Shown: piece after piece, positions 50,525 to 63,069 of the stretch
Layout: every line of letters starts with the position of its first letter
Numbering within the stretch: position 1 is the first letter of the stretch
Assembly (NCBI GenBank): GCA_021613375.1
Contig: CM038708.1
Coordinates: 30,581,559 to 30,645,558, forward strand
Direction of reading: 5' to 3'
DNA: 64,000 bases
Source: Megaleporinus macrocephalus
Taxonomy: Eukaryota > Chordata > Actinopteri > Characiformes > Anostomidae
Notes under the pieces: generated by a model
What the model was told of the DNA's origin: nothing
Seen by the model: only the letters and a program-made list of their open reading frames with translations
Database searches by the model: none
Position numbers and translations under genes: made by a program

Positions 50525-51735
50525 CTTGATTTGGCTGCAGGGACAATGCAGGTTTCGTCCTGGTCGTGGAACGCTGGACCAGCTCTTTACCCTCGCTAGG
50601 GTCCTGGAGGGTGCATAGGAGTTTGTTCAACCTGTACACATGTGCTTTGTGGATCTGAAGAAGACATTCGACCGTGTCCCTCGGGATACTCTGTGGAGGG
50701 TGCTTCGTAAATATGGGATAGGGGGCCCATAGGGCTGTCCGGTCCCTATATGAATGTAGCAGGAGCTTGGTTTGCATTGCGGGTAATAAGACGGACTGGT
50801 TTTCACTGACGGTTGGACTCCGTCAGGGCTGCCCACTATCACCGGTCCTGTTCAAAATTTTTATGGACAGGATTTCTCTGCACAGCCAGAGGACGGTGGG
50901 TGTGCGGTTTGGTCGCCTCCAGATTCCATCTCTGCTTTTTGCAGATGATGTGGTCCTGCTGCCATCATCAAACTGTGACCTCTTGCTGGATCAGTCTGCA
51001 GCCGAGTGTGAAGCGGCTAGGATAAAAAAATCAGGACCTCCAAATCCGTGACTATGGTCCTCAGTCGGAAAAGGCTGGAGTGCCCTCTCCAGGTTAGAAA
51101 TTATCTCCTGCTTTTAAGTTTAAGTATCTCGGGGTCTTGTTAACGAGTGAGGGCAGGATGGGGCGGGAGGTTGACAGGCGGATTGGTGCAGCCTCTGCAG
51201 TGATGTGGGCTCTGTATCAGTCTGTCCTGGTGAAGAGAGAGCTAAAAGGCAAAGCTCTCGATTTACTGGTCAATCTAAGTTCCTACACTCACCGATGGAC
51301 ATGAGCTCTGGGTAGTGACTGAAAGAACAAGATCGCAGATACAAGCTGCCAAAATAAGTTTTCTCAGTGTGGTGTTGGGTCTCACCCTTAGAGGAGCTCA
51401 ATTATATGGGGGAGGCTCAGAATCGAGCCGCTACTCCTCCATGTTGAGAGGAACCAGCTGAGGTGGATCGGGTATCTGGTTAGGATGTCTCCTGGCACCT
51501 CCCTGCGGAGGTATTCCGGACATGTCAAACCGGGAGGAGACCCCAGTGAAGACCTAGGACAAGCTGGAGGGATTATATCTCTCGCCTGGCCTGGTAATGC
51601 CTCGGTATCCCCTGGAGGAGCTAGTGGAGGTGGCTAGGGAGATGGAAGTCTGGGTTTCTCTGCTTAGACTGCTACCCTAGTGACCCCGTGACTACCCAGA
51701 AAGGCGTTAGATTATGGATGGATGGATGGATGGAT
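50525..51735 (+). mobile_element. RTE/Rex3-like retrotransposon, decayed
   Basis: Reverse transcriptase motifs appear in order on the plus strand: FRPGRGTLDQLFTLARVLEG, CFVDLKKTFDRVPRDTLWRV, GLRQGCPLSPVLFKIFMDRI and LLFADDVVLL. Further on come KYLGVLL-type, ELWVVTERTRSQIQAA-like and NQLRWIGYLVRMSPGTS-like segments. Several frameshifts and stops break the frame, and the 5' part is missing. The 3' end is a run of gatg units (about 51716-51735), as in Rex3-type RTE elements. The thumb and C-terminal segments are read through frame shifts. Confidence 0.8.
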
Positions 51736-51889
51736 GGCTGCAAGCTGTTTTATTAATCCATGTTAATCCTTTCCAGGTTCTGTTTATAAACTTGCACAAT
51801 GATTTTATGGGAAGGAACTTTAGGTGACCCTAAAACACAAGCTGGTTGATGACTTCTGAGGCCAGTTCTTCAGTCTGTAATCTTAGGAC

Positions 51890-52135
51890 TGAATGACAAT
51901 TAAAGAATATTTTCAAATGCACAATTTGCACACTACCGGCAATTATTTATTACTCTCTGTCTGTACTGTGTTGTGTTGTCTGTCCGCACTTGTTTGTTTG
52001 TGTTGCACTTGTGTCTTGTATGCACTGTCTATGTGGCACCATGGTCCTGGAGGAACGTTGTTTCGTTTCACTGTGTACTCTGTATGTAGTTGAAATGACA
52101 ATAAAACCCACTTGACTTGACTTGACAAATGTATT
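51890..52135 (+). mobile_element. Non-LTR retrotransposon 3' UTR fragment
   Basis: gaggaacgttgtttcgtttc, cactgtgtactctgtatgta, gaaatgacaataaaacccac and a tail of cttgacttgactt are typical of a 3' end of a fish non-LTR element with a short tandem tail. The short open frames on both strands are not genes. Confidence 0.65.
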
Positions 52136-52388
52136 TCTGACCACGACTGCAACATCATAACACCTGTATGTTATCTGTACACAGCTTCTATACCATCTGG
52201 AACATTTTGGATCACATCTTTTAGAAAACAGAATAAATTACTAGTGTTTTGTGCAGTCTGACCAGGTAATTTTTAAAATTTTTACTTGCTAATATATTTT
52301 GACATAATTTTGAAGTACATAATGTCTAGTTCAAAGGGTTTTCATAAGAAGTAATAAAAGCAGATTGTTTAAATTTAGAATTATTCTG

Positions 52389-52727
52389 TCACTTGTGTTT
52401 TGCAAACAGCGAAATTTGTTCACACTTAGGAAAAGATATTTGGTGAGCATCCATATATGCCGGTTTCTGATCCACATTGTTGAAAATAGGCTGAACAGAG
52501 AAATCTGAACACATGAGACTGTTTGGTTGTGGTGGCTCTGTGGACAAAGAGAATCTGAGAAGCTGGTTTACTTCTGCTCTGATATTGCTGAACTTCTCAC
52601 ACAAGTTCTGTCTGGTAGCATTTCTTACAGTAAAATTAGAAACTGACACCAGTTCAGTTTGAAATGTGTTATGCTCCTGGACTTTATTTCCCATGATCCT
52701 TTCCATCAGCATGTTACAGTCACACAC
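52389..52727 (-). CDS. Unrecognised 112-aa open frame
   Basis: MCDCNMLMERIMGNKVQEHN, NATRQNLCEKFSNIRAEVNQ and LLRFSLSTEPPQPNSLMCSD can be read. The composition is protein-like, but no domain is recognised and no splice partners are seen. It may be part of a mobile element, since it sits next to retrotransposon debris. Low confidence. Confidence 0.2.
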   Translation of the reverse strand: MCDCNMLMERIMGNKVQEHNTFQTELVSVSNFTVRNATRQNLCEKFSNIRAEVNQLLRFSLSTEPPQPNSLMCSDFSVQPIFNNVDQKPAYMDAHQISFPKCEQISLFAKHK

Positions 52728-53451
52728 TCACTCCCGGTCTGTTGCAAAGTATTGCCATCGTTTATGAAGCATACAGAGCGTTCTATACTTTTAGATATTG
52801 ACTGTTGTCCTTTTGTTGCCTCTGCCTTTTCTATGTACCTGCTTTTGCTCTTCTCAGGTTTGACCTGACCTGGTTTTGTGACTACACTCTTTATCTTTCA
52901 ACATTAAAGCTTGTCTCTCTTTAATATCTGTGAGTGTTTGATTTGTCACAGTAACATTACAAAATGCTCATTAATGGTCATCTTCACAGATGGAGTCACA
53001 TTACATAATTCAGAGAACCTGGAGTACATGATTAATATCATATTGATATTATATTCATATTATTATATAATACTATTATGTATACTCATCATAACCTATT
53101 GTCTGGAGATCTTGGTTGTGATTTTCTGTGTTTCTTGTTTTTGGGTTTGTATGTATCTGATATTTGTATAAATAAGCTGGATTCTGAATTGAGATTTGCT
53201 TCTGATTGTTAAAAATGTATGATGACCATCAAAACCTCTTACTGAATATAGACTTACTGAAGCCTGCTTGTACTCACCGCTACTCTCTTCTCAACACTTA
53301 CAAACTAAAAGTAGAGACAGCGAGTCAGTTTGAAGGTGGACAGAGTGAAGACGCCTTAACAGCCGTTTACGTATCTAATAACAGAGTGTCCTTTGATCTC
53401 TCTCTCTTAGACACATGCACACGCAAACTCTTACACACCCATCCAACACAC

Positions 53452-53455
<4 letters not shown>

Positions 53456-53488
<33 letters not shown>

Positions 53489-53489
53489 A
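53456..53489. repeat. (CA)n microsatellite
   Basis: CA run downstream of U8. The sequence around 53360-53660 parallels 26000-26150, downstream of U4, including ttacagtagaatggtaaggg. Confidence 0.85.
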
Positions 53490-53673
53490 AGAAAGCATAC
53501 TGCATTTTACTCTTCAGTTATTTCTGTTATGCATACATTTTATTAATTATATGTATTATTTATTATCGCGTTCCAGTGCAGTACAATATATACAAAACAT
53601 ACAGCATTATTAGCAGTTAGCAAGTTATTCCTCAGTCCGCAGGCGTTACAGTAGAATGGTAAGGGGTAAGAAT

Positions 53674-55382
53674 TTAATATGCTTTATAAATTCGGTTCTG
53701 TTGGTAATATATGACCTTCGAGTAATCATCTTCCATCATCTGCTGTGGTTCATTGTTGAAACTTGTCGCTGCAAAGTTCACAGCTCCATCACATGCAGCC
53801 TGCAGAAAGAGACTGTACTTAATAAATTGTATTTCATAGTTTCAGTGCTGACCAGCTGAACATAATGAGGCTCTCTATAGTCTGAATTTATCAGAAGAGT
53901 TTTATAAAAGTGAATTCATTACCTGATTTGCATGAACTGAGTGATCTTCAGCAGCATCTTTAACAAATCACACAAAACTATTATAGTACACTGCATACAC
54001 TAGTAGATACTATTAGATATTACTTACTACTACATTAGATACCTAATAATAGCATCAGTTTCAGAAGTAAAACCTACCTTTATGGTGACTGTTCTGTTTT
54101 CTGCACTGACATAAAACTACAGCCAGGAATATGATGTTTGACACCACTAGAACAACAATAGTCGGATCCAGAACACCCTTTTCTGTGATAAGCAAGAAAC
54201 AGACTATTCGTTTTTTTTCCACATCATGAAATGTCAGAAAAAAACTTAACGCACAAATTTAACGCACAAACCAATTAAATATACCTGCAATGGTACAACA
54301 ACGGATTTGAGGTCTCATTGTGTAGAAAAGTACAATGAAACTTGAACAATGAAAGCCAATCAGGAACCAACTTTAAAGCCTGACATGAAAAATAAAAGAT
54401 ATTTGGTCTTACCTACGAAGTCTAGTTTAGTTCCGTTACCAAAGATGACCTCTCCACACATGAGCACAGCACAGTAGTAAGTTCCAGAATCAGAGAGGCT
54501 GAGGTTGCTCTTGGGGAGTTTGTAGACACAGCTCTGTGTAGAAGAATCAGTTTCAGAGCTTTTCTTACACTCATCACTCCTGTTTCCATGAGTGTAAATG
54601 ATTCCTGGATGAGATTCTCCTGATCCGGCTCTGAACCAGTACACACTGTGTTCTCCTGCAGACGTATCTGTGAGGACTGAACACTGCAAAGTTGTATCGC
54701 CTCCCAGTTCAACAGGATCTGATACAGGATGTTGGAGAACCGCATAGTGACTTGAAAGTGATTCTAAAGAAGGAAATAATGAGAGATTATTGAGTAAAAT
54801 GTAGATTCACAGTCTGCAGTGTTTTAAAATGTAATAAAAGCAGACTGTAATAGACTCAGACTTACCTTTCAGTTCTAAAACTCTACAGTCTGATAATGCA
54901 AAATCTGCATAACATGCAAATACGCAGTAGTACATTGCTGAATCAGATGGTTCTGCGTTTAAGATACTCAGATTAAAACTGCTTTCTCCTCTTAATGCAT
55001 TAAAGCGTCCAGTCTTCTCAAAATCATTGTGATATTGTACTCGTAATTTGTTAAAAACAGAAGCGATGAGAAGAGGCTTTTCTCCTGGAGTCTGTTTAAA
55101 CCAGGCAGTCGCTTTAGGATCAACAGATAAAACAAAGCAATTCAGGTCGATATTTCCTCCATTCTGAACGTACTTCACTCCATTTTGACATGGAATCCTC
55201 GAGGTGCCACCTAACAAACAAAAAAAGAAAAATAAACCAAAAAGACATGAAAGTGTATTAAGATTTAACATCCATGTGCTTTCTATGCACACTTAACTTC
55301 ATTAATGTTAAAGAATGAAGAAAAAAGTTTAAGCAGTACCTAATGCTGTTAAAATGATAATAAGTGCACACAACTGAATCAT
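53674..55382 (-). CDS. nitr: NITR U8, intact receptor with type C tail lacking the ITIM tyrosine
   Basis: Exons: leader 55382-55340 (MIQLCALIIILTAL), V 55210-54866, I 54763-54413, transmembrane 54182-54078, juxtamembrane 53957-53923, tail 53799-53674. Predicted 334 aa with closing phases. V is almost the U6 V (RIPCQNGVKYVQ, CVFACYADF, SDCRVLELKG). The I domain ends FGNGTKLDFVG. Membrane: TIVVLVVSNIIFLAVVLCQC. The tail reads ACDGAVNFAATSFNNEPQQ, EDDYSKVIYYQQN and RIYKAY: Phe replaces the ITIM Tyr and Thr replaces the +3 Leu. Other tyrosines remain (YSKV, YYQQ), so a different signalling output, or none, is possible. U4 has the same tail but is dead, making U8 the only intact type C gene here. 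Its promoter is degenerate. Confidence 0.85.
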
Positions 55383-55577
55383 TATTAACTCTTAAAATGC
55401 TGTATGACCTGAAAAAAATAGAAAAATAAATAAATACAACATACATATACATTTATTTATTTAATAACAACAATAATACCAAATTAAGATAATTTATAGT
55501 TCTCACCTACAGTTCTTGAATGACAGATGGAACCTCATGTGATGTAGTCAGCAAATGCAACTGAAAACCTCCTCGAA

Positions 55578-55618
55578 GTGCAGCTTCATAACACTGTTCT
55601 GAAAATCTGCTTGGCTAC
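55578..55618 (-). promoter_or_regulatory. U8 promoter, degenerate
   Basis: The aligned position has GTAGCCAAGCAG (CCAAT changed to CCAAG) and GTTATGAAGC (TATA altered). The 5' exon donor (about 55508) is kept. Confidence 0.45.
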
Positions 55619-55969
55619 CACAACAGGAAGTAAAATCAGGCCCCGAGCACTCACATTAATGAGCAGAAAGCTTAATAACTAACTTAACATCTTTTTTCAA
55701 ACCTTTCTATTAATAAATATAAACAACATAAAACTAACACAATGACTAAATCTGAAGGTAATTTTATTTTTACTTATTATTTATTCTAGTGATAAATTAA
55801 TAAATAAACATAGCTGAGGCCTACCAGAAATGTATTTACTATTGTATATATTTCAGGATGACAGTGTAAGTACTCTGATTAGAGTGATTCTGAAATAATA
55901 CTACTCTTTTATAATATCTCTTCTCAGGGCTTCAGGAAATGTTGCCTCAACTGTGTTTGTAAGGCTTTT

Positions 55970-56235
55970 CCCATCACAAGGTATGTACTGTTAAAACTTA
56001 ATCTTTTGTTTTACAAAGTAAAACACAACCAGAGCTACACAGTATGATTTCTTTGGGATAAGAACACTTACTATTAAGCTCTTACAATTAAAAGAATTGC
56101 TGTAAATGTTTTGTTCTTGTGAGCTATATCCCATATCTGGGAGAACAGGTAGCAGTAAGTAACCACAGCCTAGATGACACCCAGTCTGCAGTAGATGGTG
56201 GACTGCTGAAACTTCTAACCACATCAAAACATTAA
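55970..56235. repeat. Upstream flank duplicated between units (U8 copy)
   Basis: cttttcccatcacaaggtat, gtagatggtggactgctgaa and accacatcaaaacatt match 42640-42830 and 61725-61860. Confidence 0.6.
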
Positions 56236-56239
56236 AAAG

Positions 56240-57435
56240 AACTTTAACAGTTTCTTTAAACAAAAGAAAGAAAGAAAAAAAGTAGTGGGTCTGTATGTTC
56301 CTACTTCACTCTCCTAAATGAATACCTTATATTTTAGATTTATAGTGGTTATTAAATATTTTACTGTTGTAACTGACAAAACCTTAAGATCCTTCAGATT
56401 TTAAGAGTTTAAAGCTCATTGGAGGTTAAATCTGTTACCAGTACATATTGTGACCATGTTTTATCTGTACTTATCTTGAAGAATCTGTACTTAACTGAAA
56501 TGCTGCACAGCTTTACACCAAGAAGTTATATATCAGAATACCAGTAAGTGAGGTTACTACTTAACTAGAGAGATAAAACTGGATGAACATGCCTGAACAA
56601 GCAAACTGTGTTGCTCTTACAGTGACCACTGGACATTTGTGAGCCACGACAACTACTTGGGCATCAATACGCATTTCACTGATAAATAGAATAGAATCTA
56701 CAGTCGTTTGCCTTAAACAACATTGTTTTATGGTATTATTACCTGATTACCTGATATTAATTTAATATATAATTAAATTACACAGAAGTCTGGCACACTC
56801 CATATTTATATACCAATGGATGTATGTTCACTAATTTATGTGCTGAATTTGATTATACTGTATAATCCAGACATGGCTTTCCTTTTTGTGACTAGGTTCC
56901 ATACTTATACGTATATCAGTAAAAATTATATTGTGTAACTATTAATATGATTGTTGCTGGATTGGATAAGAATGTTTAAAACAATATGTTCATTTAGTTT
57001 GATGATGTGGCAGAGAATCCCTGCTCTTAAAGATGCCCTGCAGCATGTCACAGCATCCTTACACAACATGGAGGTACTGGAGTCAAGGAGTCATTAGTCC
57101 AGGTGTGTCTATTCAAATAGACTAAAATAATGCTATTGTAATGGACACTGGCATGATCAACACAGGCACCAGTGAAAAATCATTTACATTGTCAGACAAT
57201 TTAACTTGTTATCTGCATTAACATCAGAACTACAGTACTAATACTTAAAAAAGAAACTTAAAGGAAAAAAGAAACCACTAAGCATGTCTTGGCTGGTCAG
57301 CTGTGTAGAAAAGGAAATGCCACTAAACTGTTATTTTTTCTGCTGTCTAAGGGAGGTCTTTTAAACTCATTTTCTCCTTTTCATTGTCTGTTGCGTAAAA
57401 GCGTTCTTCTAGTCTGCACAATGTGCTTTGCATTT
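56240..57435. other. No gene recognised
   Basis: AT-rich spacer without exons or recognisable repeats. Confidence 0.45.
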
Positions 57436-57439
57436 TGAG

Positions 57440-57560
57440 ACCACATATTCAAACTGACTGGCGAACTTTCCATGGTGTACCCCGCCTTCACCTGGGATTG
57501 GCTCCCCCCGCCGACTCTGACTAGCGGGATAAAGCGGAAGATAATGGATGGATGGATGTT
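57440..57560 (+). mobile_element. SINE/RTE-type 3' tail
   Basis: actggcgaactttccatggt, gtaccccgccttcacctggg and ataaagcggaagataatgga, followed by gatg units, are the 3' tail of a common fish retroposon. It is related to the end of the SINE at 9650-9935. Confidence 0.65.
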
Positions 57561-58477
57561 CAAATTGCAAAGGCATCTTTTGTGCTGAGTGTACTGACAG
57601 TGCAGCTGACCTCTCAATATTAAGGATCGCTTCTTTCTGGTTCCTTCTGTACAAAACTCAACACACAGCATATCACAATCTGAACATGAGATTTTATATT
57701 AATTATTACACATGGTATAATTGTTTTTTTTGCTTACCTACTTTTTTATCAAAGGTGGTGTTAAGCTGCCCCTTATAAGCACATCCTGCTTCTTTTTCAA
57801 CATGAGACACAGCCTCACAATTAAAAAAGTGACATCTGAACGCCCCATTTAACTTTATTAACAATTAAAAGTGTTCTGTTTAAAAAATATTAAACAAGCA
57901 TTCTCTGGCATATCTTCCAGGTCATGGTGTGGCTGGGGTTAAATGTAATATGAATGCATGCTAAGTATGATTGGTCAGGTCACTTCATTAATACTCATTT
58001 TATTTTGTTTTTCTTTTTAAAACCATCCAGAATTTAGGCTATAAAAAATGGCGGTTCTTTAGGACAACAAACATAAAAATTCTAACTGCAAGATGAGTTG
58101 CGGATGGATCCCCATATTCGTGTCTATGGTTACAGGTGATTTTACAAAGCTAATTTTCTCAAAGTGGTCCATCACTAAAAAGCATTTTTAGGGTGTTTCC
58201 ACAGTTACTGGATGCATATGTATTACATTTTATTTTACTGGCCCCTTTAACTGCAACAGCAGTGCATGCTGTCTGGCCCCTTTACATCTTCAAACAGTAC
58301 TAATTGTATTGTATTGGAAAAGAAACAGTAAAAAACTAAATTGGCCACCTGGAGTCTCCGTAGACGCACCCCAAACAAAAAAAAACGCAATAGGTTCTTT
58401 CCCGCCATTGACATAAACTATACTAGCGTTCGCTTCATATGCTTTGTGTACTTTTTGAGACCAGCATACCTGATGTG
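57561..58477. other. No gene recognised
   Basis: Spacer before the hAT-like element. No domain seen. Confidence 0.4.
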
Positions 58478-60000
58478 ATGTCGAAAAAAAGGAAAAAGTG
58501 TCTCATATGTCAAGAGTCAATCTCTGTGTTCAAGGAATACAATGTGCGCCGCCATTAAGACTCGCGCCACAAGAAAAAATGCCTGACAGGGCAGGTGAGG
58601 TCAGAAAAAAAAGGTAAACTAAAACATGTACTGACAACTCAAAAGAATTCCTTTTTAAAACAGAAACAACTAAATATATCATCCGTTCAAGCTAGCCTTC
58701 AAGTGGCTAAGCCAATAGCTAAAAGTGGAAAGCCGTTCACAGAAGGAGAGTTTGTAAAACAATGCTTGATTTTGGTTGTCATGGAGATATGCCCAGAGAA
58801 GACAGACTCGTTCAGTGCGGTGAGTCTATCTGCACCGAAGAGTAGAAGAAATGGGAGACAATTTGCATCTGCAATTACAAACTAAGACAAACAGTCTTTG
58901 TTGTTTTTCACTGGCACTCAATGAAAGCAATGACGTTCGTGACATGGCACAACTGTTGATTTTCATCTGCGGTATTAAAGAAAAGTTCGAGGTCACGGAG
59001 GAGCTTGCTGCACTACAAAGCATCAAAGGAACGACAACAGGAGAGGACATCTACGAAAAAGTTCGCCAAGCGGTGGCAGATTTAGGTCTGGACTGGGCTA
59101 AGCTAACGAGTGTGACAACCGATGGTGCTCCGAGCATGGTCGGTTCTGCAAGAGGAGTGATTGCGCGCCTAAACAGAGAGATGAGTGAACGTGGACATCC
59201 TCATCTGATCGCCATACACTGCCTGATCCACCAGCAAGCACTGTACTGCAAAGCAGTTAAGTCTGATTCTGTTATGAAAGTCGTGGTATCCTGTGATAAT
59301 TTCATCAATGCTAATGCTCTTAATCACAGTTTCAAGAGTTATTGTCTGAGCTGAATGCTACTTACAGAGATGTGCTGTTCCACGCTGAGGTCCGCTGTCG
59401 GGGACGAGTTTTGAAGCGTTTTAACGACCTGCTCCCCGAGATCAACACTTTCATGCGGTCCAAAAGCAAAGTTGTGCCAGAACTCACCGATGCAGAATGG
59501 AAATGGCACCTTTCTTTCTTGACAGATGTTACCGAGCTACTCAACAGTCTTAATATACAGCTCCAAGGCATTCGTATGTAAAAGCATTTGAGGTAAAACT
59601 GGGTGTTCTTCTTAAACATGTGAAGGAGAGGAACTTCTGCCATCTCCCCTCTACTCAGAAACTGGCAGCTGAGGAACCATCTCAATCATTCCCGAAAAGT
59701 GTGCTGAGTTTCAGGTGAGATTTCGGGAGCTTCATATCCACGCCAAAGACATCAGACTTTTCCAGAATCCTTTTGCAGCAGACATTGATTGTGTCGATCC
59801 AATTTACCAGCTGGAATTGGCCGAATTACAGCCTCAAAGACGCATTCAAGTCAAGCGCTTTGATTGATTTCACATTTTCAAGGTTTAAACACATAAAATC
59901 TCCAATCAGATCCAGACTCACTGATGAACACTTGCATCACCTTTTATGACTGGGAGTTACCAACATGGAACCTGACATTGGCTGTCTTCTCAGCTAAAAG
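58478..60000 (+). pseudogene. hAT-like transposase with BED-type finger, decayed
   Basis: The plus strand starts MSKKRKKCLICQESISVFKE, then YNVRRH, a stop, and SRHKKK: a C2H2 BED-like finger with an in-frame stop. It continues with KPFTEGEFVKQCLILVVMEI, DMAQLLIFICGIKEKFEVTE, WAKLTSVTTDGAPSMVGSAR and IAIHCLIHQQALYCKAV. After frame changes it goes on with FHAEVRCRGRVLKRFNDLLP, ELTDAEWKWHLSFLTDVTEL and LLNSLNIQLQG. This order fits the hAT-derived GTF2IRD2/ZBED5/FAM200 transposase group. At least three frame breaks are present, so it is not a working gene. Confidence 0.8.
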
Positions 60001-60139
60001 CAGGCTCACAGTTCACACTGATTAATGGAGAAACATTATGAGGTAGGATAATGTCTGCGTTATCACTATGAATAAACTTCCAAAGCCCAAATAATATGTC
60101 CATTATAACATGGACCACTGCCCTAAATATTACCTGTAA

Positions 60140-61020
60140 GCTGATTCCACTGTAGGTAAGGGATCTCCAACTAGAGATGGACTGATCCGCGTTTTTGAGG
60201 CCGATTCCGATCACCTTTCAGCGCGATCGGCCGATAGCAGGGCTACATGTAGTAATTAGCGCAAGCAAGTCATGAAACATGGTCTTAACTGGTTTATTAC
60301 CATTTCTAACAAGCTCATGTGAAACAGCATAATATTTTTTACAAAATAAGCTGTAAATAAACAAAGTAAATCAAACAAATATCCCCAAATACTGCAATCA
60401 TTACATTTAGACCCTTAATTTAAAACAAAAAAAGCTAATTAAATACATGCAGTAAAAACTGCAGTCCTTAAACGCAGACTTTGTTATTTTAAACGACAAT
60501 CTGCAATCATTAAATGTAGATCTTGAATTGTTGCTGCTGTACTGTTCGTACCAGTTAGATCTGGTCTGCATGGTTTTCTGGGTTGTTTGTTTTGTGCTAG
60601 CTGTGCTGTTTGCTGATACTCACTGTATTCAGCCGTGTGCAGTGTCGTATCCGATCAGTGGTGTTAAATGTCTTTGTCTTGGCTCCTCAACGAGACACAG
60701 TGATTTTACACATTTTAAAAACGCTCTGGATGAGTCTGCGTCACATATGGTAAAACATGGCCAGATGGACAACATGCTTTCTATAGGCACATACTTTTCT
60801 CACGAGGCTGCTGCTTTAGTCAGTCTGTCAAAAATGAAAGGGTATGTATTTCCACCTATCCGTTCAGATAGGAATTGCAAGGAGCTGGCCGGAGGGCTCC
60901 TCTCTCTGAATGCTAGCTGGAAGTACAGAAATTAGGCTTATTTGTTTAACGCCATCGGCTCTTGGGATTGGCTAAATTGGAGAAATATCGGCCAATCCCC
61001 ATTGGCCCCAGGCCACATTT
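60140..61020. repeat. Probable DNA-element block with an internal open frame
   Basis: The block is bounded by sequences rich in the palindrome-like string cgatcggccgat (about 60224) and atatcggccaatccccattg (about 60987), which look like the degraded termini of a transposon. Inside, a plus-strand frame (60528-60935) encodes STRHSDFTHFKNALDESASH and HEAAALVSLSKMKG. No domain is recognised. Confidence 0.35.
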
Positions 61021-63040
61021 TGATTAAAAATTATATATGTCTTTTCGTTGTTAAAATAATTGGTTTAACCATATACTCTCTATGGTTTTAACATTTCCAG
61101 CTTGTCAGAGACAAATTAATGTTAAAAAGAAAATTAAATTAAAAGAAAAAAATGTTTTTTTACTATAATCTTTAGGGGTGCTGGGACTAGGGCTAGCTAC
61201 ACCCCTGGTCTGCAGTTTGGGACGTGGCCTGAGAGTAATGTAACTTTATGTTTGAGAGTGCTTTCTGACTAAAGTTAATATAAACGTTAGCTAACCCTCC
61301 TAGTCTGTTAACATAACAACAAATTATACTAAAGCCGATTTTATTACAGTATATTTTGCTGCTCATTGCTCTCATCACTGACCTTGTGTTTAAAGCTGGC
61401 GCAAGCTACCCGACGCTCCAGCAAGGCAAGAGCTCCGGTCAGTGAATCTGCCGGTCAGTGAATCTGCCGACAGCAGTACATTTTTAACAGGCCTTAACAA
61501 AGTTAAAGACCACCTAACAACAAACACAACGCGAGAGCTGCCAAAACGCGCTTTTAAAATAAAGTGTTTTTAAACAGTTTCCGCTTTTTCTTTGCTTTAA
61601 TTTTTGGATGGGACAAATCTACCTGTTTCTGATATTGGGTGGGACACATCCCCCCCCGCTTCCTACGCCAATGACTGTGACAAAAAAAAACAATGCAGTA
61701 GTGCTTTTCTTCTTTCTTCCTGTGAACTAAATCCCATGTTTGAGTGTATATGTAGCAGTAACCACGGTCTAGATGCACACCTACTGCAGTAGATGTTGGA
61801 CTGCTGAAACTTCCCACCACATCAAAAGCTGATCGATGCTTAAACAGAATTTTAACAGCTTCTTAGGAAAAAAGAACCTTTCTCACTCTCTACCTAACTG
61901 TAGCTTTATCATAGTACTAGTAGCAGTATTAATTAACATGGTGTATGTGAGTAACGCTACGATTAATAAATTACATTTTTGAATATAAAATGGGGTTAAT
62001 AAATTAACAGAAAGCAATATAAAACTGTGAATAGTCACTGTGACTATTAAAACATACACTTACATTTCATTCCAAGTAAATTTAAATATTTAACTTATTA
62101 TTTTTATCTTAAAATCTCTAAAAAGTGATAAATAATCTTGTTACCAACTCCGGTTTAGAGCAGTTTTTAAACAGTGTGGAACCCTCTGAAGGTGAGATCA
62201 CAGGGACAGTGGCCCTAGTTAAAATCTGATTGGTCTCTTAAGTTGTAACACGTAATTTTTTGAATGATAGTTACACTTCTCATGCACACTGTGTACATTG
62301 TAAGATGCTAATTTGCTATTTGCTGTCCACAGGGAGAAAGTTATATCTCCTGTAAGTTTTTGCCAAGTGTGAATGAAAAGTCTATTGGTAAAGTTATTGG
62401 AGTTTTATGCCTTAATGATATTGATAAACGTAACACTTGCTAGTGAAAGGAGGCCGTTTTGTGAGCAGTGTAGTTAGTTTCACTTTCACATATTAGATCT
62501 CTTTGTTTAATAATGTTCTAATGGTGTGTACAGAAAGGCAAATACGTGTAAATCATCATTGCTTTTCAAACAAGAGAGTCAGTTCCCATTTAGTTTAGAC
62601 CATGTTGACTCGTATGGACTTTATATGATATATGACATATTACATTCCAATAGGCAACCATCGGGGTTCAGACCAGCTTTTAGTTTTTATTGGAAAATCG
62701 TAGGCTTGAATATTTTTTTAACAAGCAAAGCTGTTAAGAACAGTCTTTATCAGCATCCAGTGTAGTAGCAGTTATGTTAAAGAGAAATTCACTTAAAGCG
62801 TTCTGATGTGAAATGACAATTTAGAAAAATTGATCAAATAACTGATCTAAGTTACTCACCCAAAACAAAAACCTACTGATTTTTTTGCAACACTAGTGCT
62901 GTCATTAATTAATTCTGTTTTTTTCTCCGCAGTTAACTAAACAGGAACTGTCATGGATGTATATAATAGGCAGTGTTGAAAAATTAAAATTGCTCTAAAA
63001 AGTATTACTGTATACAATATACAGTAGTTGCAGGATCACC
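61021..63040. other. No gene recognised
   Basis: Spacer containing a further copy of the duplicated upstream flank (61725-61860: ttgagtgtatatgtagcagt, gttggactgctgaaactt). This implies that a NITR unit once stood, or stands nearby, to its left. Confidence 0.45.
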
Positions 63041-63042
63041 CT

Positions 63043-63069
63043 CCACACACACACACACACACACACACA
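63043..63069. repeat. (CA)n microsatellite
   Basis: CA run at the start of the duplicated segment shared with 20095. Confidence 0.85.

Noticed and set aside
50767..51051. Treating the reverse transcriptase frame as a working gene.
   Set aside because: The frame is broken on both sides and the 5' part of the element is missing.
54807..55292. A longer start for the U8 V domain (MCIESTWMLNLN...) and similar extended starts in U6 and U7.
   Set aside because: The added residues are intron sequence upstream of the acceptor; each gene has a separate leader exon with fitting phase.
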